A stretch of 62,498 bases of DNA from CAZVWW01 sp964631265 (GCA_964631265.1 CAZVWW010000002.1:1-62498), one strand, 5' to 3'; positions 39,663-49,081 are shown, counted from the stretch's first letter. Numbers and translations: made by a program. Notes: generated by a model from the letters alone, not told the origin.

Positions 39663-40665
39663 TTAATTCTTCTCCTCCGCCTCTGGCAATGAATATCTCT
39701 CCGCTTTCCTCAAGTCTTCTGATGACGTTGACGATCTTCTGTTGCGCTTCTTCCACATCGGCAACTCTTAAAGGACCCATAAATTCAATCTCTTCTTTCA
39801 GGAGCTGACCGGCTCGTTTTGAGAGGTTGTTGACAATCTTGTCCATGATCTCTTCTGAAGAGCCTTTAAGTGCTCTGGCGAGTTCTTTTGTGTCGACTTC
39901 GCGCAGTACCATCTGGATGGAACGATCGTCGAGTTTTGTGATATCCTCGAATACGAACATATGCCGCCTGATCTCCTCGGCAAGCTCCGGATCGGTTTCA
40001 GACAGCTTGTCCAGTATCTCTTTTTCAGTGGAGCGGTCCATTGTATTGACCAGTTCCACAACGGTTTCAAGACCGCCAACCTGTGCAAAATCCTGCGTCA
40101 CAAATGTTGAAACCTTTCTTTCCAAGACTTTCTCAACCTCCCTTACAACCTCCGGGTTCGCCTTATCCAATATGGCAATCCTCTTGACAACCTCCGGTTT
40201 CAGTGCCTCGGGGAGATTGCTGATAACTGCTGCCGACTGTTTCGGGGAAAGATAACACAGGATAAGGGATATCGTCTGAGGATGCTCATTCTGAAGTACG
40301 TTCACCAGCTGTGTCGGATCGGATTTTTTCAGGAAATCAAATGGTTTCACCTGAAGATTACTCGTCAGCTTCTCCAGCACGTCCAGTGCTTTTTCCGGGC
40401 CGAGTGCGTTTTCCAGCATCTCCTTGGCATAATCGATACCGCCTGCCATCAGAAACTCCCTTGCCTGGAATGTGTTGGAAAATTCCTCCAGAACCGTCTT
40501 TTTTTCCGAATCAGATACCTTGTCAAGTTTGGCAAGTTCGAGGGTCAGCATCTCGATATCATCATCGCTCATATGCCGAAGTACCTTTGCCGCTCTCTCT
40601 GTTCCCATTGTCAATAGCAGAACAGAAGCCTTCCGGATTCCCGTTAGTTCTTTTTTTTCAGGCAC
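39655..40665 (-). CDS. fliG: Flagellar motor switch protein FliG
   Basis: The 336-residue rotor protein has the three FliG domains. Seen are an N-terminal GIRKASVLLLTMG, the middle EHPQTISLILCYLSP (EHPQ motif), and the torque-helix region DDRSIQMVLREVD, with KNLSKRA-like NNLSKRAGQLLKEEIEFMGP. It starts at GTG 40665 behind GAGGTG. fliF is not upstream, where fliG usually finds it; zapA diverges there. Confidence 0.96.
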   Translation of the reverse strand: MPEKKELTGIRKASVLLLTMGTERAAKVLRHMSDDDIEMLTLELAKLDKVSDSEKKTVLEEFSNTFQAREFLMAGGIDYAKEMLENALGPEKALDVLEKLTSNLQVKPFDFLKKSDPTQLVNVLQNEHPQTISLILCYLSPKQSAAVISNLPEALKPEVVKRIAILDKANPEVVREVEKVLERKVSTFVTQDFAQVGGLETVVELVNTMDRSTEKEILDKLSETDPELAEEIRRHMFVFEDITKLDDRSIQMVLREVDTKELARALKGSSEEIMDKIVNNLSKRAGQLLKEEIEFMGPLRVADVEEAQQKIVNVIRRLEESGEIFIARGGGEELIV

Positions 40666-40700
40666 AATAACACCTCAAATACCGTTTTTTTTGCCACTCC

Positions 40701-40706
40701 ATTATA
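40701..40706 (-). promoter_or_regulatory. -10 element for fliG-fliH-fliI
   Basis: On the minus strand this reads TATAAT about 36 bases ahead of the GTG start. The preceding bases (TTG) do not make a proper extended -10, and no clear sigma-28-type flagellar promoter is visible. Confidence 0.5.
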
Positions 40707-40786
40707 CAACAATTTCATGGTACAAAAAAGCCTTTCATAAAACGGACGTAAAAAATTAAGAAACTCTTGTTTTTAAGACTTTTTTG

Positions 40787-40795
40787 TGGTAAAAT
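40787..40795 (+). promoter_or_regulatory. Extended -10 promoter for zapA
   Basis: TGG-TAAAAT, with TTGTTT about 19-20 bases upstream as a weak -35. The GGGGAGG ribosome site follows closely. Confidence 0.55.
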
Positions 40796-40821
40796 AACTG
40801 TGGGGAGGGGGCTAAATTCCT

Positions 40822-41121
40822 TTGAAGAGAAAAATCAATCTAAAGCTGGGTAATCACACTTATTCCTTTTTAACAGATGAACCAAAGGATAAGGTCCAGG
40901 AAATTAAAGAGATCATCGATAACGATTACGAGAAGTACAGCAACATCATAGAGTCTAACGATAAAAAGGGCTTGACGGATTTGCTGGTTCTCTTATTGTT
41001 AAATCATGTCTCAAAGGAACTGCAACATAAAGAAGAGCTTAAGGACCTCAAAGACAAGAACGAAAGGCTCATGGTTGAAATCGAGCGATTAAAGACCGAA
41101 CGAGAGGACATGGCAGGCTGA
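40822..41121 (+). CDS. zapA: Cell division protein ZapA-like
   Basis: The 99-residue protein has a small N-terminal domain (KINLKLGNHTYSFLTDEPKDKVQEI) and a C-terminal coiled coil, the ZapA architecture. ZapA bundles FtsZ filaments at mid-cell. TTG 40822 follows GGGGAGGGGG. It is divergent from fliG and separated by 135 bases from rapZ. Confidence 0.8.
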   Translation: MKRKINLKLGNHTYSFLTDEPKDKVQEIKEIIDNDYEKYSNIIESNDKKGLTDLLVLLLLNHVSKELQHKEELKDLKDKNERLMVEIERLKTEREDMAG

Positions 41122-41193
41122 ACCACCCCAACAACAACTTGCAAGACAATCTTCCCACGCTACATCAAACCGTTTTAAAAATCAATAGAAAAA

Positions 41194-41202
41194 TGGTAGA
41201 AT
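41194..41202 (+). promoter_or_regulatory. Extended -10 promoter for the rapZ-lysS operon
   Basis: TGG-TAGAAT, with TTTTAA upstream as a poor -35. It lies about 55 bases ahead of rapZ in the only sizeable gap of this plus-strand block. Confidence 0.55.
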
Positions 41203-41256
41203 TAACCCGAAACGCTCATTTTGCTTATGCTGAGATGAGAACTGGGACGTGATAAT

Positions 41257-42156
41257 ATGGAAAAGAAGAAGATGCTGATTATAACAGGTCTCTCAGGTGC
41301 CGGAAAGACCACCTGTCTTGGCTTGTTGGAGGATATCGGGTATTTTTGTGTCGACAACATCCCCCCGAAGCTGTTGAAAAGCATGCTACCCCTCTTTGAG
41401 CAAACCGAAGCGGACAAGATTGCATTCGGTATCGATGTCAGATGGAAGCAGGCATTCAACGAGATGATCTATGACATAAAGGATTTCATCAAGAACCAAT
41501 CCTATTACACCCTCTCCATTATCTTTCTGGAGGCGGGTCTTGACGTGATTTCAAAGCGGTATGCCCTCACACGCAGAAAGCATCCGCTCTCATCGGACGG
41601 GACGGTTGCAGAGGCATATGAGATGGAAAAAGAGATGCTCTCCCCTTTGAGGGAAAATGCCGATTTCATCATCGACACAACCGGGTACAACACGCACCAA
41701 CTGAGACAGGCGCTGATCGATGCGCTTGAGGAGGAAACGGGAGGCAATATCAAGAGTACTGAAATCAATGTGACCAGCTTTGGATTTAAATACGGCACCC
41801 CGTTGAACGCTGATTTCATCATAGATTCGAGATTCCTGCCCAATCCTTACTGGAAACCGGAATTGTCTTCTTATACCGGGCTTGAAAAACCCGTTCAGGA
41901 TTATCTAAATGCTTTTCCCGTGATGGGCGATTACATAACAGCCTGCACCAGCATGCTGCTTCTGGCCGTGGAACGATACAACGAAGAGGGCAGAAGTAAT
42001 ATCAACGTTTATATCGGCTGCTCAGGCGGGAAACACCGGTCGGTTTACATCGGTTCCAGGATTCATGAGTTCTTTATTGAACACGGTTTCAGAAGCCAGT
42101 TGTCGCATCGGGAACTGGAAAGAATGAACATTGAGGGTGAAACAGATCGACAATAA
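41257..42156 (+). CDS. rapZ: RapZ/YvcJ nucleotide-binding protein
   Basis: The 299-residue P-loop protein has Walker A GLSGAGKTTC, VDNIPPKLL, the DVRWKQAF-type DVR segment, and the C-terminal CSGGKHRSVY motif typical of the YvcJ/RapZ family. It binds nucleotides and in some bacteria RNA, linking envelope precursor supply to gene control. It begins the conserved rapZ-yvcK-whiA block and overlaps yvcK by 20-26 bases. Confidence 0.95.
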   Translation: MEKKKMLIITGLSGAGKTTCLGLLEDIGYFCVDNIPPKLLKSMLPLFEQTEADKIAFGIDVRWKQAFNEMIYDIKDFIKNQSYYTLSIIFLEAGLDVISKRYALTRRKHPLSSDGTVAEAYEMEKEMLSPLRENADFIIDTTGYNTHQLRQALIDALEEETGGNIKSTEINVTSFGFKYGTPLNADFIIDSRFLPNPYWKPELSSYTGLEKPVQDYLNAFPVMGDYITACTSMLLLAVERYNEEGRSNINVYIGCSGGKHRSVYIGSRIHEFFIEHGFRSQLSHRELERMNIEGETDRQ

Positions 42157-43111
42157 CAAAAAAAATATAACCGTTATCGGCGGTGGAACAGGGCTCTCGA
42201 CAATGGTAAGAGGACTGAAGGAGTATGATGTTCATATTACCGCAGTTGTGACGATAACCGATGAAGGCGGCAGTTCAGGAACGATACGGAGAGAGCTCAA
42301 GATACCACCCCCCGGGGATGTCCGCAACAACATCACCGCCTTCGCGGAAAACGAAAGCCTGCTCACAAAACTCATACAGTTCAGGTTTACCGGCAAGGGG
42401 TTGTTCGAAGGGCATTCGGTTGGCAACATCATACTGGCGGCCCTGTCCAAGATACTCGGCAGTTTTCCCGAGGCTGTGAAGAGCCTCTCAGAAGTGCTGG
42501 CCATTGAGGGGGAGGTCCTTCCGATCAGTGAACAGTTAGTCAGGTTGAAAGCGGTCAACGATCGTGGAGAGATACTGCTTGGTGAAAAAAGCATTGAGAA
42601 AAACACCGGCCGGATCGCCTCCATCAGTGTTGATGCCAAGTTCAAACCGCTTGGCGAGGTGATTCAGGCCATCAAGCACTCCGATGCAATCGTGCTTGGC
42701 CCTGGAAGCCTTTACACCAGCGTTATTCCAAATCTATTAGCAGACGGTGTGAGCAAAGAGATCATCGATTCAGGAGCGCCCATCATCTATATCTGTAACA
42801 TCATGACCCAACCGGGTGAGACAATAGGCTATACGCTCTCGGATCATGTTAAAGTCATCAACAAGTACCTCGGGAAATCCCCGGATTATTACATCGTCAA
42901 TTCCGAGCCCATCCCGGATAGATTAAGAGAGCGATACCGCTCCCAGGGGGCACAGCAGGTTGAGCTGCGTATTGACAATCTCCGTGGCGCTGTCGTTATA
43001 GACTCGCTCATCAAAACAGAGATAGACATACGGGACGGCTTCGAGAAGGTCCGGCACGATGAGAAAAAGCTCGGAAAGATCATCAACAAAGTTATGGGAT
43101 GGGGAGAGTAA
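42131..43111 (+). CDS. yvcK: YvcK/GlmR family protein (gluconeogenesis and cell-wall factor)
   Basis: The 326-residue protein shows the YvcK pattern VIGGGTGLSTMVRGLKEY, VTITDEGGSSGTIRREL, PPPGDVRNN, GPGSLYTSVIPNLL and ICNIMTQPGETIGYTLSDH. It binds UDP-GlcNAc in Bacillus, and supports wall synthesis on gluconeogenic substrates. TTG 42131 or GTG 42137 may start it. Its stop directly abuts the whiA ATG. Confidence 0.95.
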   Translation: MRVKQIDNNKKNITVIGGGTGLSTMVRGLKEYDVHITAVVTITDEGGSSGTIRRELKIPPPGDVRNNITAFAENESLLTKLIQFRFTGKGLFEGHSVGNIILAALSKILGSFPEAVKSLSEVLAIEGEVLPISEQLVRLKAVNDRGEILLGEKSIEKNTGRIASISVDAKFKPLGEVIQAIKHSDAIVLGPGSLYTSVIPNLLADGVSKEIIDSGAPIIYICNIMTQPGETIGYTLSDHVKVINKYLGKSPDYYIVNSEPIPDRLRERYRSQGAQQVELRIDNLRGAVVIDSLIKTEIDIRDGFEKVRHDEKKLGKIINKVMGWGE

Positions 43112-44050
43112 ATGAGCTTCTCATCGGATCTGAAGGTTGAACTGAACACTTTGAAGATCAACGATAACACCTCTGCCTTTCTGGAGTTGTTTGGCATGCT
43201 GAAAATGAGAGGAAGTGTCCTGCTGCAGAAGATCAACGGTGAAAACCGGTCGTTCTTCCTCCTCTCAACCGGCAATCCCACAGTGGCAAGGAGGGCTCAT
43301 TATCTGATCGACGATCTGCCGAATCATTCCGTCGAGACAAAGTACAGAATTAATCCCTATCTGACGAACAGCAGGACATACCAGCTGAAGATCGAACTCA
43401 ACAGTATTAAAAACGCAATACCCGAGTTGAAGGGCCGGGACATCCTGTCACTCAATATCTTTCCGTATATCAAAGAGGACCCCGTCTATTTCAGTGACTT
43501 TCTGCGGGGTGTTTTTTTTGTTGCGGGATATATCGTCGATCCCAAGACCGCGTATCATTTTGAGATACTCGAAAAAGACAGCCGGGAGAACATCCTCCAG
43601 ATCAAAAAGGCCCTTAACAACAACTTCAGGATCAAGGCCGGTATCACCGAGCACAAAAAGGGCACCAAACTGTATGTCAAGCGATCAAATGATATAATAG
43701 CCTTGATGGAGATCATGGGATCGGGAAATCTCATCAAGAAGTATGAGCAGATTGTGAGTCAGCGGATGGTAAAATCAAACGTGAACCGGTCGATCAACTT
43801 CACAATCGCCAATGCCAAAAAGATTGGAAAAAGCAGCGCCAAACAGATAGAGGCCATCGAGAAACTGATGAGACAGAGGAATTTTGAAAAGATCGAGCCG
43901 GAACTGAAAGAAATCTGCAGACTCAGACTCAACAACGAGGATCTTAGTCTGGCCGAGCTCGGCAGTCTTTTATCCAATCCGCTTTCAAAATCAGCCGTCT
44001 ACAACAGGATGAAGCGGATCATCAAGCTATCAAAAGAATCGGAGTGTTAG
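43112..44050 (+). CDS. whiA: WhiA DNA-binding protein
   Basis: The 312-residue protein has a degenerate LAGLIDADG-type N-terminal fold (YFSDFLRGVFFVAGYIVDP) and a C-terminal helix-turn-helix with RLNNEDLSLAELGSLLSNPLSKSAVYNRMKRI in pieces, matching WhiA. It influences cell division and chromosome segregation. The gene starts one base after the yvcK stop. Inside it, at 43690-43698, lies a perfect TGATATAAT. Confidence 0.95.
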   Translation: MSFSSDLKVELNTLKINDNTSAFLELFGMLKMRGSVLLQKINGENRSFFLLSTGNPTVARRAHYLIDDLPNHSVETKYRINPYLTNSRTYQLKIELNSIKNAIPELKGRDILSLNIFPYIKEDPVYFSDFLRGVFFVAGYIVDPKTAYHFEILEKDSRENILQIKKALNNNFRIKAGITEHKKGTKLYVKRSNDIIALMEIMGSGNLIKKYEQIVSQRMVKSNVNRSINFTIANAKKIGKSSAKQIEAIEKLMRQRNFEKIEPELKEICRLRLNNEDLSLAELGSLLSNPLSKSAVYNRMKRIIKLSKESEC

Positions 44051-44051
44051 T

Positions 44052-44552
44052 ATGCAATGTCCTTTTTGTAAGCATGATACAACCAGAGTCATCGACTCCA
44101 GAAGCTCGGAGGACAGGCTCAGCGTGAGAAGAAGAAGAGAATGCCCCTCGTGCAGCGCCCGGTTCACAACCTACGAGCGATACGAAGAACTGCCCATCAT
44201 GGTTGTCAAACGGGATGGCAGAAAAGAGAGTTTCAGCCGCGAAAAGCTCTTGAAAGGGCTTGTCCGGGCAAGTGAGAAAAGAAACATCGATATGGAACAG
44301 TTGAACGAACTGGCATCGGGGATCAAACAGGAGCTCACGGCCTCCGGCATGACGGAGATCTCGAGCGAAGCAATTGGGGAGATGGCGATGAAAAGACTCA
44401 AGGGGCTTGATGATGTCGCCTATGTGCGGTTCGCTTCGGTTTACAGGGATTTTAACAACGTGGAACAATTTAAAACAATAATCGATGAATTGGCAAGGGA
44501 GGATAATAAAAATGGCAAAGGAAACGATTTATCTGACTCAGGAGGGATATAA
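44052..44552 (+). CDS. nrdR: NrdR, ribonucleotide reductase repressor
   Basis: The 166-residue protein has the NrdR zinc ribbon (CPFC near residue 3, CPSC near residue 31), then an ATP-cone domain (MVVKRDGRKESFSREKLLKGL, VYRDFNNVEQF). It senses dATP/ATP to repress ribonucleotide reductase genes. The usual length is near 150 residues; here the frame continues as DNKNGKGNDLSDSGGI because the stop lies 41 bases inside greA. No nrd gene is in the window. Confidence 0.95.
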   Translation: MQCPFCKHDTTRVIDSRSSEDRLSVRRRRECPSCSARFTTYERYEELPIMVVKRDGRKESFSREKLLKGLVRASEKRNIDMEQLNELASGIKQELTASGMTEISSEAIGEMAMKRLKGLDDVAYVRFASVYRDFNNVEQFKTIIDELAREDNKNGKGNDLSDSGGI

Positions 44553-44988
44553 TTCCCTTAAGACTGAGCTGAAGGAACTGAAGGAAAAACTGATGTACGA
44601 TATTGCCTCCAGGATAAAAGAGGCGAGGGAATACGGTGATCTCAGTGAAAACAGCGAATACGAAGAGGCGAAGAACGAACAGGGAAGAATCAACGGCCGG
44701 ATACTTGAAATAGAACAGACACTGGACAAGGCCGAGATTATCGATTCCCAGAACGTTCAGACAGATGTCATTGGACTCGGGCATACGATACTCGTCAAAA
44801 ACCTTCAGGATAACCATGAACAGCGATTCAAACTGGTCAACCCCCAGGAGGCGGATGTCTTTGACAGTAAGATCAGCGTCGAATCTCCGATTGGCGATGC
44901 CCTTATCGGAGGCCGTGTGGGAGAGCAGATACGTGTCAAAACACCCAACGGCATACAGAAGTACGAGATCCTCGGAATTGAATTTTAA
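44512..44988 (+). CDS. greA: Transcription elongation factor GreA
   Basis: ATG 44512 behind GGGAGGAT gives 158 residues, the standard GreA length. The N-terminal coiled coil contains LTQEGYNSLKTELKELKEKL, GDLSENSEYEEAKNEQGRINGRI and the acidic tip. The FKBP-like domain ends VGEQIRVKTPNGIQKYEILGIEF. It rescues backtracked RNA polymerase. Its ribosome site is inside nrdR. Confidence 0.97.
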   Translation: MAKETIYLTQEGYNSLKTELKELKEKLMYDIASRIKEAREYGDLSENSEYEEAKNEQGRINGRILEIEQTLDKAEIIDSQNVQTDVIGLGHTILVKNLQDNHEQRFKLVNPQEADVFDSKISVESPIGDALIGGRVGEQIRVKTPNGIQKYEILGIEF

Positions 44989-45004
44989 GCGGGTGAATTG
45001 AAAA

Positions 45005-46519
45005 ATGGCAAAGACCATCAGAGAACAGAAGATAGAAGAACTGAAAAAGATTGAAGAAAAGGGCTATAACCCCTTTCCCCACAAGTTTGAAAGAACCCAT
45101 ACAACAGAGGACATCAGAAATGAGTACGCCTCACTCGAGACCGGGAAAACCCGGGAGGATGTCAGCCTGAGCACCGCGGGCCGGGTCATGGCCATCCGGG
45201 ATCACGGTAAATCGTCTTTCTTCGTCCTGAGTGATTTCTACGGGGAGATACAGGCCTACATCAGGAAGAGTGAGGTCGGCCAGGAGGCATTTGACTTCTT
45301 CAAGGAACATATCAGCACGGGAGACTTCGTCGGTGTGGAAGGGTTTCCCTTCAAATCGAGAACCGGCGAATTGTCCGTCTATGTCAAACGATACAAGATG
45401 CTGACGAAATCCATCCGGACGATGCCCGAAAAATGGCACGGTCTGAAAGACAAAGAGACGATCTACAGGCAGCGATATGTGGATCTGATGGCCAACAAAG
45501 AGAGCATGAACCGCTTTAAGATTCGCTTCAAGGCCATTCAGCTTATCCGGGAGTTTATGATCGGGAAGGGGTATGTTGAGGTCGAGACCCCCATGCTCCA
45601 TACAACCCTTGGAGGGGCCTCTGCAAAGCCTTTCAAAACACATATGAACACCTACGACACAGAGATGTATATGCGCATTGCGCCGGAATTATACTTGAAG
45701 AGGCTCATTGTCGGCGGGTTTGACAAGGTATTTGAAATAAACCGGAACTTCCGTAATGAGGGTGTGAGTTATAAGCACAGTCCGGAATTCACGATGATGG
45801 AGTTCTACCAGGCCTACGCCGATTACAACGATCTGATGGAACTGACCGAAGAGCTCTTTTCATACGTCGTCAAGTCGTTGTTCGAGAGTTATGACGTCGA
45901 ATACCAGGGAAAGACGATCAACTTCAAACCACCCTGGAAAAGGGTTACCATCCAGGGTTTAATCAAGGATAAACTTGGTGTTGACATCCTCGAGGATTCG
46001 GATGAGACGTTGATAGAAAAATTGAAAGAGCATCACAGCGAACCCGAGATAAATGACAGAAGTCATCTCATTGAGGGGTTGTGGGATCTGGTGGAGGATT
46101 CCATCGAACAGCCGACGTTTGTCATGGACCACCCCGTGGAAATCTCACCGTTGTCAAAACGACACCGGGATAATCCGAGGCTAACCGAGCGGTTTGAACC
46201 AATCATCCTCGGACGGGAACTGGGGAACGCCTTCACGGAGCTCAACGATCCAATTGATCAGAGGGAGCGATTTGAGAAGCAGCAGAGCCTCAGGGAATCC
46301 GGGGACGAGGAGGCACAGATGATCGACCGTGATTTTCTCAGGGCCCTTGAATACGGCCTGCCACCAACGGCCGGCGAGGGAGTCGGAATAGACCGTTTTG
46401 TCATGCTGCTGACGGATGCCGCTTCCATCCGCGATGTCATAGCCTTTCCCATGGTCAGGCCCGAACAGGTTTTTGATGAATATGATGAGGACCAGGAAGA
46501 AAAGGAAGAGCAGAACTGA
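45005..46519 (+). CDS. lysS: Lysyl-tRNA synthetase, class II
   Basis: The 504-residue enzyme has an OB-fold anticodon domain (TAGRVMAIRDHGKSSFFVLSD) and the class II motifs: motif 2 FEINRNFRNEGVSYKHSPEFTMMEFY in pieces, and motif 3 PPTAGEGVGIDRFVMLLTD. It charges tRNA-Lys. It follows greA by 16 bases, completing the rapZ-yvcK-whiA-nrdR-greA-lysS block. Confidence 0.98.
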   Translation: MAKTIREQKIEELKKIEEKGYNPFPHKFERTHTTEDIRNEYASLETGKTREDVSLSTAGRVMAIRDHGKSSFFVLSDFYGEIQAYIRKSEVGQEAFDFFKEHISTGDFVGVEGFPFKSRTGELSVYVKRYKMLTKSIRTMPEKWHGLKDKETIYRQRYVDLMANKESMNRFKIRFKAIQLIREFMIGKGYVEVETPMLHTTLGGASAKPFKTHMNTYDTEMYMRIAPELYLKRLIVGGFDKVFEINRNFRNEGVSYKHSPEFTMMEFYQAYADYNDLMELTEELFSYVVKSLFESYDVEYQGKTINFKPPWKRVTIQGLIKDKLGVDILEDSDETLIEKLKEHHSEPEINDRSHLIEGLWDLVEDSIEQPTFVMDHPVEISPLSKRHRDNPRLTERFEPIILGRELGNAFTELNDPIDQRERFEKQQSLRESGDEEAQMIDRDFLRALEYGLPPTAGEGVGIDRFVMLLTDAASIRDVIAFPMVRPEQVFDEYDEDQEEKEEQN

Positions 46520-46547
46520 TTAAAAACAGGCGGGAGGTATAAGGCAA

Positions 46548-47789
46548 ATGAACATAGGTTTCTTCTCAGATACATATCTACCGCAGAGAAATGGTGTCGC
46601 GGTTGCGCTGACGCTTTACAGAAAGGTCCTGGAAAAGGCAGGACACCGGGTCTATTTGTTTGTTCCGAAATTACAATCGGGACAGAGAAGGAATGAAAGG
46701 GGTGTTTTCGAATGCCCCTCTTTTGGCTATTCGCTGGAAAAAGGCCAGCGTATAGCCGTGCCGGTCTTTCCCTTGATCAACACAATCAAGGCCCTTAAAC
46801 TCGATGTGATACACGTGCATTCTCCCTTTTCGATGAGCTTTTATGCGAAAGTGGTTGCCAAGCAACTGGGGATTCCAGCTATATGTACACATCATACAAA
46901 CTTTGAATACTATCTGCATTACGTCCCACCACTCATCAGACCGTCTGTAGAGCAGACGCGAAAGTTGATGACCTACTGGACGTATCTCTTCGATAAAGTA
47001 GTCGCCCCGACGGAAAAAATACGGGAACTCCTGAAGGAATGGGGGGTGCCGGAAAAAAAGCTCAAGACCATCCCGACGGGCATCGACATGGCATCTTTTG
47101 AAAAAGAGTTGAAGTGGGATATCCGGAGTGAATATGCCATCGACGATGACCAGAAGATCCTGCTCTTTGCCGGAAGGATCGGACAGGAGAAAAATATTGA
47201 CTTCCTCATCAGAACATTTAAGAAGTTGCTTGGAAAGCGTAATGACCTGTACTTTGTCATTATTGGGGAAGGGGAGGAAAAAGAGAATCTCGAAAAACTG
47301 ACAGAAGAACTGGACCTCACCAACCGGATTATCTTCACCGGCGGGAAGGACCGGGAATATGTCATCGACGCCTATAAAGCAGCGGATATCTTCTGGTTTG
47401 CCTCTTTCACCGAGACACAGGGGCTTGTAATCCTTGAGTCAATGGCAGCCGGAACACCTGTCGTGGCACTCGGCAGATTGGGGGTCTATGAACTGCTGAA
47501 AAACGGGAATGCGGGTGGCATCATGCTCGATGAACTGAATGAGGAGGTGTTCATGACGGCGGTAGTTGATCTGCTGAAGGATCCTGAAGAGTATGAGAGG
47601 TTGTCACATCTCGGAAAAACATTCGTCAAAAAGCATTATTCATTAAAACATACAATCGATGAAATGGTGAAACTGTACGTTGAAACGATAGAAGAAAAGA
47701 GTCTGTCAAGACCTGAGAAAAAGAAGAAACGCAAGAAAAAGGCCTTGAATTTACCGGAACGGTTCGGGAAATGGTTCAATTTAGATTAA
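46548..47789 (+). CDS. GT4 glycosyltransferase, diacylglycerol glucosyltransferase-like
   Basis: The 413-residue GT-B enzyme opens MNIGFFSDTYLPQRNGVAVAL, has HVHSPFSMSFYA and THHTNFEYYLHYV, and the donor-binding E-x7-E motif ETQGLVILESMAAGTPVVAL. This is the pattern of 1,2-diacylglycerol 3-glucosyltransferases that make membrane glycolipids. The C-terminus is a strongly basic tail (RPEKKKKRKKKALNLPERF) probably binding the anionic membrane. GGAGG precedes ATG 46548. Confidence 0.9.
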   Translation: MNIGFFSDTYLPQRNGVAVALTLYRKVLEKAGHRVYLFVPKLQSGQRRNERGVFECPSFGYSLEKGQRIAVPVFPLINTIKALKLDVIHVHSPFSMSFYAKVVAKQLGIPAICTHHTNFEYYLHYVPPLIRPSVEQTRKLMTYWTYLFDKVVAPTEKIRELLKEWGVPEKKLKTIPTGIDMASFEKELKWDIRSEYAIDDDQKILLFAGRIGQEKNIDFLIRTFKKLLGKRNDLYFVIIGEGEEKENLEKLTEELDLTNRIIFTGGKDREYVIDAYKAADIFWFASFTETQGLVILESMAAGTPVVALGRLGVYELLKNGNAGGIMLDELNEEVFMTAVVDLLKDPEEYERLSHLGKTFVKKHYSLKHTIDEMVKLYVETIEEKSLSRPEKKKKRKKKALNLPERFGKWFNLD

Positions 47790-47803
47790 GGAAGTGACCC
47801 ACT

Positions 47804-49081
47804 TTGGAAACGATTACCGTTGCTGTCATATTTGCGCTAACCTATTACCTGATCATATCGGGTAAATTTGAACGCTCTCTGGTTGCCTTTGCCATGGGCC
47901 TTCTGGTGATGCTATTGAGAGTGGCCGAGGGTTTAAAGATTGAGCACATCAGTAATTTTGTTGATTTCAACACCATTGGCATCTTAATCGGGATGATGAC
48001 GCTGGTCGGAATTCTTAAAAAGACGGGGCTCTTTCAGTATGTGGCAGCCAAGATTGTCAAAAATTCAAAAGGGAGGATGTACACCATCTACATCACCCTG
48101 CTCATTGCCGTGGCAGGCTTTTCAAGTCTGCTGGACAACGTGACCACCATCCTGCTTTTTGCGCCCGTTGTCTTTTTAATTGCCGACACGGCGAACATCC
48201 GGCCCATTCCGCTCATCTTTTCGATGATATTCGCCGCCAATATCGGCGGCATGGCCACCATCGTCGGTGACCCGCCAAACATACTCGTCGGAAGTGCCTC
48301 GGGAACCAGTTTTCTCAACTTCACGGCCATCATGATCATCCCGTCGGTCATCATGCTCGCCTTCACCATCCTCTATTTCAGATTCCGGTACCCGGAAATC
48401 AAAAAGGTACCGACGAGCAAGCTTCAGCGGCTGTTGGATATCGATCCGTCGAAGGCGATTGAAAATAAACCGCTCTTCATTAAAGGCATTGTCATCTTTG
48501 CCGCTGTGATCTTCGGCTTTATTCTCCACGAACATCTCGATTACGAGGCCTCCCTGATAGCCCTTACCGGGGCAGCTGTCATGATGCTGATCTCCAAAAT
48601 TAACTTTCAGGAGATTGCCAAAGATATCGAATGGGACACCATCTTCTTCTTCATCGGACTCTTTACCCTTGCAAAGGCACTTGAAGAGGTCGGCATCATC
48701 AGTATGATTGCGGATGGAATATATAGCTTCAGTGCCAATCCGCTGCTACTTGTGCTTGCTGTACTATGGCTCTCGGCAGGACTCGGCGGCTTCATCGGAG
48801 CGGTCCCTGTTGTAACGGTCTTCATTCCCATTGTGGAACAGCTGCAAGGACTGATTGTGAACGGAAACGAGATGTGGTGGGCCCTTGCCCTTGGTGCCTG
48901 TATCGGCGGGAACATGACCATCAGCGGTGCCGCCGCCAACATGGTGGCCATCGGACTGGTTGAGAACACACAGAAGAAGAAGGTCAGCTTCGTGAGTTTT
49001 TTAAGAGAGGGGATTGTCATAACAGGCATCGGATTAACCGTCGCAACGGCGTATTTAGTTCTCAGATGGTATATGATATAA
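47804..49081 (+). CDS. ArsB/NhaD-superfamily ion permease
   Basis: The 425-residue membrane protein has about eleven spans in two inverted halves. Family motifs are LLDNVTTILLFAPV and GGMATIVGDPPNILVGS in the first half, and GGFIGAVPVVTVFIPI with GACIGGNMTISGAAANM in the second. It belongs to the CitM/ArsB/P-protein group; substrate could be an organic anion, arsenite or Na+/H+. TTG 47804 is the start. The promoter of the next operon overlaps its stop codon. Confidence 0.85.
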   Translation: METITVAVIFALTYYLIISGKFERSLVAFAMGLLVMLLRVAEGLKIEHISNFVDFNTIGILIGMMTLVGILKKTGLFQYVAAKIVKNSKGRMYTIYITLLIAVAGFSSLLDNVTTILLFAPVVFLIADTANIRPIPLIFSMIFAANIGGMATIVGDPPNILVGSASGTSFLNFTAIMIIPSVIMLAFTILYFRFRYPEIKKVPTSKLQRLLDIDPSKAIENKPLFIKGIVIFAAVIFGFILHEHLDYEASLIALTGAAVMMLISKINFQEIAKDIEWDTIFFFIGLFTLAKALEEVGIISMIADGIYSFSANPLLLVLAVLWLSAGLGGFIGAVPVVTVFIPIVEQLQGLIVNGNEMWWALALGACIGGNMTISGAAANMVAIGLVENTQKKKVSFVSFLREGIVITGIGLTVATAYLVLRWYMI

